Below, piece by piece: positions 33,016 to 41,170 of a stretch of DNA of 64,000 nt. Positions within the stretch are counted from its first letter, which is position 1, and each line of letters starts with the position of its first letter. Origin of the DNA: an uncultured Clostridia bacterium (GTDB taxonomy: Bacteria > Bacillota > Clostridia > Christensenellales > Borkfalkiaceae); contig CAJGDO010000004.1 in NCBI GenBank assembly GCA_904502225.1, forward strand, positions 1-64,000. Direction: 5' to 3'. Made by a program: the position numbers and the translations under genes. The notes under the pieces were generated by a model that worked only from the letters and a program-made list of their open reading frames with translations, was not told where the DNA came from and searched no databases.

Positions 33016-34827
33016 ATGCCAGTATATGAATCCATAAAAAATGCTGACAACAAAATCGTTATTTCTGCTAAAAACAGAGACAGCGTAACTTTCGGTTGGG
33101 ACAAGGTTGTTGATAAAATCGCTTCACTTGTAGATTCAACCGATAAAAACATTGCACTTGACGGTTGGTATGGTATTGATTTTGCTAAAATTGCTGAAGC
33201 AGTTGCTGCAAAATTAAAAGCAAAGGGTTTACAAGTTGAACTTTTCGCTGCAAGCCAACTTTACAAGTCAAGAGAGGACATTATCGCTTATAATGCTCCA
33301 TATGTAACTGATGACCCAGGCTTTGGTAAAGTTAACAAGACTGGTGTTATCGAAGACCTTATGTGTGAAAAAGCAGTTGCTGACTTAAAGAAAAAGCTTG
33401 CTTCTAATGCAGTTGTAATCGCTTACGGCGAAGGTGCTTGCATTAAAGAACTTGCTGACCTTTATGCAGTTAAATGCTATGTTGATAACACTCACCAAAA
33501 AGTACAATGGGATATGTGGGAAGGCAGACTTAATACGTTTGGTTGCACCACCCCAACTAAAGACTACAACTGGAAAGAATACAACTATTCTGACTACTAT
33601 ATGTTGAAACGTCAAAAAGACTTCATGTATGGTGCAATGGATTTCTATGTAGAAAACTATTTCGAAAACGATTTAGTATTAGTTCCAAGAGCAGCATATG
33701 ACGAAATCATGTCAACTCTTGTTAAATACCCAATCCACGAAGTTAAGATTTTCAGCCCAGGTCCATGGGGTGCTTATAGATACTTGGATATGGATTATCA
33801 AGTTGAAGGCCTTGCTAACAACGCTTGGAACAAAATTGCTGGTCCAGAACTTCGTATTCTTATCGACTTCGGTGGCGAAAGAAGCATTTCTATGCCAATG
33901 CTTAACGCTATGCAATATGGTGAAGAACTTGTTGGTGGCCTCATCAACAAACAATATCCTGGCTTGTTCCCACTTGACATCTGGCTAGATGACGGTTGGC
34001 ACCCAACCCCACAACCAGCTGAAAGAATTTCAATGCCAATGCATATCCACCCATCAAGCAAATACGTTAAAGACAACTTTGACGAACCACTCGGCAGATA
34101 TGAAACATATTACATTGCAGAAGCATATGAAGGTGCTAACACCTGGATGGGCTTCCACGATGATGCTGATATTGAAGAATGGGAAAGACTTTGTGAAGAA
34201 TCACAAAACATTAAACCTATTGAAAACTGGAAAGACTTTATTGCTAACTGGTCAAGCAAAGAAGGTGACTTATACTTGATTCCTCCTGGAACAATGCACG
34301 GTCACGGCGGTAACCAAATGGTTCTTGAAATGGATACTAACCCAAGTATCAACGGTACAGAATATTCATTCTTTGAATATGACTTCGCAAGACCATCATG
34401 GGATGACAATGCTAAAACTATGACTGGCAAACCATTGAAAATGCACCTTGAACACGGCAGAAACATGGAAAAAACCAGAAGAGCATCTTGGGTTAAAGAC
34501 CACTTATTATCGACCCCATCAGTTGTTAAGTGGACTAAAAACTACTTCATCGACCGTTATAAGTCAACCCCTGTTATGCCATACCACGTTGAAAGAATCC
34601 ACTTCGAAAAAGTTGGTGAATTCTCAACAGAAGGTAAGTTCATGAACATGCTTACTTTAACAGTTGGTAGCAAAGTGACTGTTCGCTCAAAAGCAAACCC
34701 AGAATATTTTGCTGTTTGCGATAAGTTCCAAACGTTAGTAGTTCCTGCATGCTTCGGTGATTATGAAATCATTAACGAAGAAGGCGGACGTGCTACTTGC
34801 GTTATCCAAAGATGGAAACAAGGTTAA
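33016..34827 (+). CDS. Class I mannose-6-phosphate isomerase-like cupin with degenerate kinase-like N-domain
   Basis: 603 residues. The C-terminal half (about 290-603) is a cupin with metal-binding HIHP (ISMPMHIHPSSKY) and LIPPGTMHGHGGNQ, as in class I phosphomannose isomerases. The N-terminal half (about 25-230) resembles a uridine-kinase-type P-loop domain. Its Walker A position reads GWYGIDFA, lacking Gly-Lys-Ser/Thr, so ATP use is doubtful. The domain pair is unusual. A perfect SD (AAGGAGG, 8 nt spacing) predicts strong translation. Likely to isomerise a sugar or sugar phosphate; the substrate is not clear. Confidence 0.72.
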   Translation: MPVYESIKNADNKIVISAKNRDSVTFGWDKVVDKIASLVDSTDKNIALDGWYGIDFAKIAEAVAAKLKAKGLQVELFAASQLYKSREDIIAYNAPYVTDDPGFGKVNKTGVIEDLMCEKAVADLKKKLASNAVVIAYGEGACIKELADLYAVKCYVDNTHQKVQWDMWEGRLNTFGCTTPTKDYNWKEYNYSDYYMLKRQKDFMYGAMDFYVENYFENDLVLVPRAAYDEIMSTLVKYPIHEVKIFSPGPWGAYRYLDMDYQVEGLANNAWNKIAGPELRILIDFGGERSISMPMLNAMQYGEELVGGLINKQYPGLFPLDIWLDDGWHPTPQPAERISMPMHIHPSSKYVKDNFDEPLGRYETYYIAEAYEGANTWMGFHDDADIEEWERLCEESQNIKPIENWKDFIANWSSKEGDLYLIPPGTMHGHGGNQMVLEMDTNPSINGTEYSFFEYDFARPSWDDNAKTMTGKPLKMHLEHGRNMEKTRRASWVKDHLLSTPSVVKWTKNYFIDRYKSTPVMPYHVERIHFEKVGEFSTEGKFMNMLTLTVGSKVTVRSKANPEYFAVCDKFQTLVVPACFGDYEIINEEGGRATCVIQRWKQG

Positions 34828-34848
34828 TATATAACTAAACTGTAATTT

Positions 34849-34893
34849 ATGAGCCACGGTTAAAATTATTTTTATATTTTTGACCGGGCTCAT
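34849..34893 (+). other. Intergenic hairpin inside the sugar operon
   Basis: The stem ATGAGCC / GGCTCAT is continued by CGGT / ACCG, with an AT-rich loop and no T-run. It is more likely an mRNA stability or processing element than a full terminator. Confidence 0.5.
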
Positions 34894-34913
34894 ATTTATA
34901 AAAAGGAGTATTT

Positions 34914-35630
34914 ATGAATATTTTAGCAATTGGTGCGCATCCGGATGATGTTGAAACTTGTTGTGGTGGCACGTTAGCAAAATACGCAAAACAAGGCCAT
35001 AAGGTTTTTACTGCTACAGCAACTAATGGTAATATAGGTTCAGCAACTCTTTCTATGGAAGAAATTGCAAAAATAAGAAAAGAAGAAGCACGCAGGGCTG
35101 CTGCTCATATCGGTGCAGAATATATCTGCCTTGATTATGATGATGAAATGTTTTATGAAGATAAGCAAGCAAGGCTTAACTTTATTAACCTAGTTAGATA
35201 TTGCAAAGCAGACGTTATCTTAACACATTCACCACACGATTATAACCCTGACCATGAAGTAACTAGCAAAATCATTAACGATATTGCCGTTATGATACCT
35301 ATTGCAAAAATTCAAACCAAGGCAAAGCCTTATGACAAAATCCCAATTATCGCATATTTTGAACCTGTCCACGGTTTAGGCTTTATTCCAACTGAATACG
35401 TTGATATTTCAGATGTTATTGATATTAAAAGGGCAATGTGCTATGAGCATAAGAGTCAAATTCAATGGATGTCTGACAACTATAAAGATGCTGTTGGTGA
35501 TAAGGACTTCCTTGAAGGAACAATGGTTCAAGCAAGATATAGGGGTATCCAATGTGGCGTTCAGTATGCAGAAGGTTTCCGCATGGCTAACGACGCATTT
35601 AGAGTAGTTCCAAGGAGAGTTCTTCCTTAA
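34914..35630 (+). CDS. PIG-L family deacetylase
   Basis: 238 residues of the LmbE/PIG-L zinc deacetylase fold. IGAHPDDVETCCGGTL holds the first zinc His and the catalytic Asp (AHPDD). THSPHDYNPDHEVT holds the second zinc His pair. Family members remove the N-acetyl group from GlcNAc-containing molecules (GlcNAc-PI, mycothiol or bacillithiol precursors, chitobiose). In a sugar operon it may deacetylate an N-acetylhexosamine released by the GH1 enzymes. SD AAGGAG. Its stop overlaps the next start by one base. Confidence 0.9.
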   Translation: MNILAIGAHPDDVETCCGGTLAKYAKQGHKVFTATATNGNIGSATLSMEEIAKIRKEEARRAAAHIGAEYICLDYDDEMFYEDKQARLNFINLVRYCKADVILTHSPHDYNPDHEVTSKIINDIAVMIPIAKIQTKAKPYDKIPIIAYFEPVHGLGFIPTEYVDISDVIDIKRAMCYEHKSQIQWMSDNYKDAVGDKDFLEGTMVQARYRGIQCGVQYAEGFRMANDAFRVVPRRVLP

Positions 35631-36463
35631 TGCATGCTTATATACAAGAATATAAACATTTTGGCTTATGTTTGTTTGCCGAAAATGGTGACGTTAAAAT
35701 TGGTATTCCATTAAATTTTGGGATACGTATTAGTTATTTATCGTATAAGGGCAGTGAAAACTTGTTTTTTGAGCAACCAGCAGATATGACTGATATTACT
35801 ACGGAAGAAGGCTGGCGAGTTTATGGTGGCCATAGATTATGGATGGCTCCTGAAAGCGGTATAACTTATTATCCAGACAATGACCCTATTACTTATCAAC
35901 TTGTTGATGATAAAATTGTTTTAACTCAAGAAATTGACCCTTGGTTAAACATTAAAAAGGTTTTTGAAATAACTTTGGGTAAAAAGACTGTTAAGATTAA
36001 ACATATTGTTCAAAACTTAAACGATAAACCTATCAAATTTGCACTTTGGCCAATAACATCGCTTGATGGCGGTGGTGTTGAAACAATCCCTTTGCCAACA
36101 TTAAAAGATGGTTTTAAGAAACATTATAATCTTACGTCTTGGTATTATAATGATTTAAGTGACGAAAGGGTTGAATTTAGCAAAAATTATATAACAATAA
36201 CACATAAACCGATTAAAGTTAACTTTAAGATTGGCGTTGGGCATCCATACGGCAATGTTAAATACGTTAATAAAGGCGTTGTGTTTGAAAAGGCATATAA
36301 AGTTTTTGACAACAAAAAATATACTGACGGTGGCGTCTCTTACGAAACTTATTTTTGTGAGCATATGGTTGAAGTTGAAACTTTGTCACCATTATTTACT
36401 ATAAAACCTAATAAAACGGCAGTACACACAGAAAAGTGGATATTGTCTAAAAATAAAAAATAA
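35630..36463 (+). CDS. Galactose-mutarotase-fold protein (DUF4380-like)
   Basis: 277 residues, no signal peptide. It reads as a beta-sandwich of the aldose-1-epimerase superfamily. The start is GIPLNFGIRISYLSYKGSENLFFEQ, then WRVYGGHRLWMAPE, whose GGHRLW block resembles DUF4380 proteins. Next comes VQNLNDKPIKFALWPITSLDGGG. Members of this superfamily interconvert sugar anomers or bind sugars. The catalytic His/Glu pair of true mutarotases is not clearly assignable. Overlaps the deacetylase stop, so it is translationally coupled. Confidence 0.7.
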   Translation: MHAYIQEYKHFGLCLFAENGDVKIGIPLNFGIRISYLSYKGSENLFFEQPADMTDITTEEGWRVYGGHRLWMAPESGITYYPDNDPITYQLVDDKIVLTQEIDPWLNIKKVFEITLGKKTVKIKHIVQNLNDKPIKFALWPITSLDGGGVETIPLPTLKDGFKKHYNLTSWYYNDLSDERVEFSKNYITITHKPIKVNFKIGVGHPYGNVKYVNKGVVFEKAYKVFDNKKYTDGGVSYETYFCEHMVEVETLSPLFTIKPNKTAVHTEKWILSKNKK

Positions 36464-36481
36464 TTATAAATGGAGAAAATT

Positions 36482-37786
36482 ATGAAATTGAATGTTGCAA
36501 CTGTGGCACTTGCTTGTCCTGTTGAGGTTGGTTTTGATGAAGCAATGCCATTACTTAACAAAACGGTTGAGGCTATGGAAAAACAAGGTATTTCTTGTGA
36601 AAACACCGGCGTAGTTATGCACGACATTAACACTGTTCGTGAAGCCGCTGAAAAATTGAAAGCAACCGATGCAGACGTGCTTATGATTTGTATCGCAACG
36701 TGGAGTGAAGACCACCACTTGCTTGACCTTTTATCATACGTTGACAAGCCTTTAATTCTTCGTGCTTACCCTGCATTTGACACTGGTTCATTGTGCTGTG
36801 CACACCAAATTAGTGCAGTGTTTAGAGACATTGGCAAAACCTGTGAATTCGTTTACGGTGAAGCAGATGATGAGGCTTGCGTAAAAGAAATTAAAACTAT
36901 TGCAACCGCTTATGCACTTAAAAACTCTATGAGCAAAACTATTGTTGGTGCAATCGGTGGCAGGGTTAAGGGTATGACTGAAATTGCTTATGATGAATTT
37001 GCAATTAAACAAAAACTCGGTTCAAGAGTTGTAAACCTTGATGAAGAAGAATTGACTGCAAAGGTCAACGCTATTTCTGATGAAGAAGCAAAAGCACTTC
37101 TTGAAGAAAAGAAAGATATGTTAAAGGGTTGCAAAATCACTTCTACAAACGAATCTATGCTTGAATCAATGAAGTTCTATAAAGCAATGAAAGACCTTGC
37201 AAAAGAATATGAATTGCAAGCATTATCTGTTAAATGCTATACAAAATACATGGGTAAAGTTTGCCTTGGTTATTCACTTTTAGCAGAAGAAGGCATCGTA
37301 GGTTCTTGTGAAGGCGACGTGACAAATGCCTTAACTATGAAACTTATGTATGATTTAAGTGGAAAACCAATCAACAACACTGACTTATTGTTCCCAGATG
37401 AAAAAGCAAACACTATTATGTATGCTCACTGTGGTTCATCAGGTTTCTCTATTGCAGAAGGCGAAATTGAATTAGCACCTGTTCGTTTAATGGAACGTGG
37501 CGTATGCTCAAAATTCGTTGTTAAACCTGGCAAAGTGACAGCAGTAAACATTTGTGGTCACGGCGATGAATTCCGCCTTTCATTTATGGTTGGCGACGCT
37601 ATCCCTTGCGGTATGGAATTCCCAGGCAACCCTGTTAAGATTAAATATGATAAACCTGTATCACAAATCAACCGTGAAATTATGAAATATGGTATTGGTC
37701 ATCACTGGATGGTTGCTTATGGCGACTTTAGTGAAGAACTTAAATATTTCTGTAAAATAAACAATATTTGTGTTTATGAAATTTAA
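36482..37786 (+). CDS. L-fucose/L-arabinose isomerase family protein
   Basis: 434 residues. The N-terminal alpha/beta domain has DADVLMICIATWSEDHHLLDLLSYVDKPLILRAYPAFDTGSLC, where ATWSEDH resembles the isomerase family. The C-terminal metal and substrate region has CLGYSLLAEEGIVGSCEGDVTNALTM (the ECD-type Glu/Asp block) and ends with GIGHHWMVAYGD, whose His is the usual C-terminal metal ligand. The family interconverts aldoses and ketoses with Mn2+. ATG 36482 is chosen from the SD GGAGAA (36473-36478); the upstream ATG 36470 overlaps it. Exact sugar unknown. Confidence 0.82.
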   Translation: MKLNVATVALACPVEVGFDEAMPLLNKTVEAMEKQGISCENTGVVMHDINTVREAAEKLKATDADVLMICIATWSEDHHLLDLLSYVDKPLILRAYPAFDTGSLCCAHQISAVFRDIGKTCEFVYGEADDEACVKEIKTIATAYALKNSMSKTIVGAIGGRVKGMTEIAYDEFAIKQKLGSRVVNLDEEELTAKVNAISDEEAKALLEEKKDMLKGCKITSTNESMLESMKFYKAMKDLAKEYELQALSVKCYTKYMGKVCLGYSLLAEEGIVGSCEGDVTNALTMKLMYDLSGKPINNTDLLFPDEKANTIMYAHCGSSGFSIAEGEIELAPVRLMERGVCSKFVVKPGKVTAVNICGHGDEFRLSFMVGDAIPCGMEFPGNPVKIKYDKPVSQINREIMKYGIGHHWMVAYGDFSEELKYFCKINNICVYEI

Positions 37787-37802
37787 TTAAAGGAGAAATA
37801 AT

Positions 37803-38480
37803 ATGAAACGTTCAGAAATTAACTCAATAATGAAAGATGCTCTTGAATTATTCAAAGAGTACAAAATTTGTTTGCCTGATTTCGTGCTTTGGACACCAGA
37901 AGAATGGAAAACAAAGGGCGATGAAGTTCAAGAAATTAAAGACAATATGTTAGGTTGGGATATTACCGACTTCGGTAATGGAGACTTTAACAAAGTTGGT
38001 TTATTTTTAATCACACTTCGTAACGGCAACCAAAAAAATCAAGCAAAATATCCAAAGCCATATGCTGAAAAACTTATGATAGTTAGGGAAGGACAAATCA
38101 CCCCAATGCATTATCACTGGTCAAAAATGGAAGATATTATCAATGCTGGTGGCGGTAATTTGATTATCAAATTATATAACACAACAGAAGATAATAAACT
38201 TGCAGATACCGACGTTAACGTTGTTATTGACGGCGTTAAACACGTTTACCCAGCAGGCACAGAAATTTGCTTAAACCCTGGTCAAAGCGTAACCTTAACA
38301 CCTGGTTTGTTCCACAGATTCTGGGGTGAAGTTGGTAAGGGTACTGTTATTGTTCGTGAAGTTTCAATGTGTAATGACGATGCAAACGACAACTGTTTCT
38401 ATGATAAAGCAGGCCGTTTCCCAGAAATCATTGAAGATGAGGCACCACTTCACTTACTCTGCAACGAATACAATAAATAA
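37803..38480 (+). CDS. D-lyxose/D-mannose ketol-isomerase (cupin)
   Basis: 225 residues of the D-lyxose isomerase family. It is a single cupin with the metal site in ITPMHYHWSKMEDIINAGGG (two His and Glu) and the fourth ligand in PGLFHRFWGE. The start LPDFVLWTPEEW and end GRFPEIIEDEAPLHLLCNEY are family hallmarks. These enzymes interconvert D-lyxose and D-xylulose and often D-mannose and D-fructose. With the PfkB kinase this gives a route from a GH1-released mannose-like sugar to a phosphorylated ketose (inference). SD AAGGAGA. Last gene of the operon. Confidence 0.9.
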   Translation: MKRSEINSIMKDALELFKEYKICLPDFVLWTPEEWKTKGDEVQEIKDNMLGWDITDFGNGDFNKVGLFLITLRNGNQKNQAKYPKPYAEKLMIVREGQITPMHYHWSKMEDIINAGGGNLIIKLYNTTEDNKLADTDVNVVIDGVKHVYPAGTEICLNPGQSVTLTPGLFHRFWGEVGKGTVIVREVSMCNDDANDNCFYDKAGRFPEIIEDEAPLHLLCNEYNK

Positions 38481-38495
38481 TTTAAATTAAAAACT

Positions 38496-38536
38496 AATGA
38501 TGCTAAAATTCAAATAATTTTAGCATCATTTTTTTA
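38496..38536 (+). terminator. Terminator of the sugar operon
   Basis: The 15-bp perfect stem AATGATGCTAAAATT / AATTTTAGCATCATT (38496-38530) is followed by a T-run. Confidence 0.95.
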
Positions 38537-38663
38537 AAAATTACTAGCAAAGATTTGAAAAAAATGGTATAATTATACTGTATTAGATTTTGTGCAAAAT
38601 ATTAAAAAAACAAAAAATCCCAACCACTTGTTGTGATTGAGATTTTGTGGCAAGGGTGGTGAG

Positions 38664-38693
38664 ATTCGGGCGTAGCCCTGCGTAGTATTAACG
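38664..38693. repeat. REP-like palindromic element, copy 2
   Basis: The CGGGC-GTA-GCCC hairpin is followed by TGCGTAGTATTAACG, matching the element at 28690-28717. Confidence 0.5.
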
Positions 38694-38737
38694 GAGCAGT
38701 CAGCAACCGTAGGTTGCGTGATTATCCATTAAAAACA

Positions 38738-38771
38738 AAAATCCCAACCACTTGTTGTGATTGAGATTTTG
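38738..38771 (-). terminator. Terminator of tRNA-Trp
   Basis: On the minus strand AATCTCAATCAC pairs with GTGGTTGGGATT (two G-U pairs) around AACAA and is followed by T4-5. A duplicate lies at 38614-38647. Confidence 0.85.
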
Positions 38772-38846
38772 TGGCAGGGGAGACGCGATTCGAACACGCA
38801 ACCTACGGTTTTGGAGACCGCTACTCTACCGTTGAGCCACTCCCCT
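38772..38846 (-). tRNA. tRNA-Trp (anticodon CCA)
   Basis: Read on the minus strand, the acceptor stem AGGGGAG / CTCCCCT is closed, the anticodon loop CTCCAAA gives CCA, the T-loop GTTCGAATC is present, and the encoded 3' end is GCCA. 75 nt with CCA. It is divergent from proC. Confidence 0.95.
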
Positions 38847-38913
38847 AGGACATTGTAAATTATATAATAAAATTAGGTTTTAGTCAAATAAAATCAACAT
38901 AAAAAGGTGAAAA

Positions 38914-39720
38914 ATGAAAAAGAATTTTAAATTAGGCGTTATTGGTTGTGGTTTTATGTCAACAGCAATTATAAAAGGTGCAATTAATGGCAAAATTTTG
39001 TCTGCTGAACAAATTTGCGTTAGTGATATAAATAAAGATGCACTTGATAGAATTGCTACTCTTGGCGTTAATACAACGTTAAATAACGTTGATTTAGTTA
39101 GTAATTCTGAAATAGTTTTGTTTGCGATTAAACCACAAAACTTAAACGACGTTTTATCTACCATAAAAGGCTCAAATTGTAAAAAATTTATTTCAATTAT
39201 GGCTGGTGTTAAAAAGCAAAAAATAAAAAACGCATTTCCAGACGGCAAAGTTGCACGTTGTATGCCAAACACGCCTTGTTCAATTGGTTCAGGTGCGGTT
39301 GGGCTTGATTTATCCGACTACAAGTGCAATAGGGATAAGAAGTTTATAACTCTACTTTTATCATCTTTTGCAAAAGTTGTTTTGGTTGATGAAGATAAGT
39401 TAAATGCCGTGACAGGAGTTAGTGGAAGTTCGCCTGCATACTTTTATTTGTTTTTAAAAGGAATAATAGAAAGTGGTGTTAAGCATGGGCTTGATTATGA
39501 AGACGCAAAACAACTTGCTGTTAGCACAATGATTGGTGCAGGTAAAATGGTTGAGCAAAACGCTAATAAAAGCCTTGATGAACTTATAAATGCCGTGTGC
39601 AGTAAAGGTGGAACAACAATTCAAGCAATTAACACGTATAATGATTGTGGTTTATCTGAAATAACTGAAAAGGCAATTGATGCTTGTGTAAAAAGAGCAT
39701 CGGAATTGGAAAATCTATAA
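38914..39720 (+). CDS. proC: Pyrroline-5-carboxylate reductase
   Basis: ProC catalyses the last step of proline synthesis. The N-terminal Rossmann motif is GVIGCGFMSTAII. The C-terminal dimer domain contains the family signature AVTGVSGSSPAYFYLFLKGIIESGVKHGLDYEDAKQLAVSTMIGAGKM and the loop SKGGTTIQAINTYNDCGL. 268 residues, normal length. The SD AAGGTG is upstream. The stop TAA shares its last A with the start of rnhA. Confidence 0.94.
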   Translation: MKKNFKLGVIGCGFMSTAIIKGAINGKILSAEQICVSDINKDALDRIATLGVNTTLNNVDLVSNSEIVLFAIKPQNLNDVLSTIKGSNCKKFISIMAGVKKQKIKNAFPDGKVARCMPNTPCSIGSGAVGLDLSDYKCNRDKKFITLLLSSFAKVVLVDEDKLNAVTGVSGSSPAYFYLFLKGIIESGVKHGLDYEDAKQLAVSTMIGAGKMVEQNANKSLDELINAVCSKGGTTIQAINTYNDCGLSEITEKAIDACVKRASELENL

Positions 39721-40163
39721 TGAAAACAGTTGATATTTATACAGATGGTGCTTGCACTAATAATCCTGGTGACGGTGGATATTGTGCAATATTGATTTAT
39801 AACGGAATAGAAAAAATAGTTAGTGGTAATGAAAAAGATACAACTAATAACCGCATGGAACTTCTTGCCGTTATAAAAGGGCTTGAGGCCTTAAAAGAAA
39901 AGTGTGCCGTAAATTTATATAGCGACTCGCAATACGTGGTTGATGCTTTTAATCAAGGCTGGATATTCGCTTGGGTAAATAATAATTGGAAAACAGCGGG
40001 CAAAAAAGAGGTTAAAAACGTTGATTTGTGGATGCAATTATTAAATCTATACAACAATCATGAGATTACCTTTATTAAAGTTAAAGGGCATGCTGACAAC
40101 GAATATAATAATAAATGCGATAAAATTGCAGTAAGTGAATATAAAAAATTAATCAACAATTAA
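39720..40163 (+). CDS. rnhA: Ribonuclease HI
   Basis: 147 residues of RNase HI, which removes RNA from RNA-DNA hybrids. The catalytic DEDD set is visible: Asp9 in IYTDGACTNNPGDGG, Glu in NNRMELLAVIKGL, Asp in NLYSDSQYVV, and Asp in VKGHADNEYNNKCD. The start is ATG 39720, overlapping the proC stop by one base. An upstream in-frame start inside proC would add a non-homologous tail. Confidence 0.95.
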   Translation: MKTVDIYTDGACTNNPGDGGYCAILIYNGIEKIVSGNEKDTTNNRMELLAVIKGLEALKEKCAVNLYSDSQYVVDAFNQGWIFAWVNNNWKTAGKKEVKNVDLWMQLLNLYNNHEITFIKVKGHADNEYNNKCDKIAVSEYKKLINN

Positions 40164-40204
40164 TAATCACGGATAACTATTTATACTAGGAATATAATAA
40201 TAGT

Positions 40205-41119
40205 ATGGTAGTTAAAAGCAAAATTCAGTTAATTAAAACTATTTTATCAAGCATTTTAATTTCGCTTGTAGGGTGTTTAGGCGTTGTATTTTCAGTTTTA
40301 TACGTCCATACGTTTAACTGTGGTTTTTGCTATGAATATTCAAGTATTATAATCTCATTATCGGTTGGGTTTATATCACTTTTGACCGCACTTGCAATAG
40401 CCTTTTCTAACACAGCGAAAAAATTTGTGTACAAACTATTTTTATTAGTTGTTGTTTTGATTTCTATAACTGTGTTTGCTTTATATATCTTAAAAACTTC
40501 TGGATTTTTAACTAAAATAGACAGTGTTGAAAAGTTTAGAAGTTATATTGCATCTTTTGGGAATAATGCAATAGTTTTATTTACGCTAATACAGTTTTTA
40601 CAAGTTGTTGTTTTGCCGATACCAGCGTTTATAACGGTTGGGGCGGGAGTGCTATTATTTGGCCCACTAAAAGGTGCAATATTTAGTTGTGTTGGCATAA
40701 TTTTAGGTTCAATAGTTGCTTTTTATATTGGCAGAATTTTTGGCTTCAAGGTTGTCAAATGGCTTGTTGGGGAAGATGGCTTAAATAAAGGCTTAAAAAT
40801 GCTAAAAGGTAAAGATAAAATCATTTTAACTTTTATGTTTCTTTTTCCATTTTTTCCGGACGATATTTTATGTTTTGTCGCTGGGATAACGACAATGAGT
40901 TCGTCTTTTTTCCTAACGATGATTGTAATTACAAGGATAATTTCAGTTTTTGCCTCGTCGTATTCAATGAATAATAGTATTATTCCGTACGATACTTGGT
41001 GGGGTTTGATGCTGTGGATAATATTTATCGCATTTACAATATTTTCAATGATTTTCATTTGTAAAAAAGGCGATAAAATTGAAAAGTATTTCTTGAAAAA
41101 GAAAAGAAAGAAAAAATAA
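40205..41119 (+). CDS. VTT (TVP38/TMEM64, DedA-like) family membrane protein
   Basis: 304 residues. Three N-terminal membrane segments (about 15-36, 47-68, 78-98) precede a VTT domain with LPIPAFITVGAGVLLFGPLKGAIFSCVGIILGSIVAFYIGRIFG and LFPFFPDDILCFVAGITTMSS. The F-P-x-x-P-D-D block is the conserved re-entrant loop of the family. DedA/VTT proteins act as lipid scramblases or undecaprenyl-phosphate flippases. The C-terminus is very basic (KKKRKKK). Function beyond the family is not known. Confidence 0.85.
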   Translation: MVVKSKIQLIKTILSSILISLVGCLGVVFSVLYVHTFNCGFCYEYSSIIISLSVGFISLLTALAIAFSNTAKKFVYKLFLLVVVLISITVFALYILKTSGFLTKIDSVEKFRSYIASFGNNAIVLFTLIQFLQVVVLPIPAFITVGAGVLLFGPLKGAIFSCVGIILGSIVAFYIGRIFGFKVVKWLVGEDGLNKGLKMLKGKDKIILTFMFLFPFFPDDILCFVAGITTMSSSFFLTMIVITRIISVFASSYSMNNSIIPYDTWWGLMLWIIFIAFTIFSMIFICKKGDKIEKYFLKKKRKKK

Positions 41120-41144
41120 GTGTTTTACTAACAAATAGAACGAT

Positions 41145-41161
41145 TTTATGTCAGACATAAT
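41145..41161. promoter_or_regulatory. Palindrome ATTATGTnnnACATAAT, copy 2 (one arm mismatch)
   Basis: TTTATGT-CAG-ACATAAT ends 9 nt before the flavoprotein start codon, so a bound protein would block its transcription or early elongation. Confidence 0.5.
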
Positions 41162-41170
41162 AGGTGTTAA

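Larger units (their letters stand above)
38613..38776. repeat. 40-bp direct repeat of the tRNA-Trp terminator and CCA end
   Basis: 38613-38652 and 38737-38776 are identical, 124 bp apart. Each carries the minus-strand terminator hairpin and the TGGCA corresponding to the tRNA CCA end. Between them lie a degenerate tRNA-3'-like segment and a REP-like element. 38481-38771 otherwise contains no gene. Confidence 0.85.

Noticed and set aside
40723..41058. 111-codon minus-strand frame
   Set aside because: Lies inside the VTT membrane protein gene; the translation has no family features.
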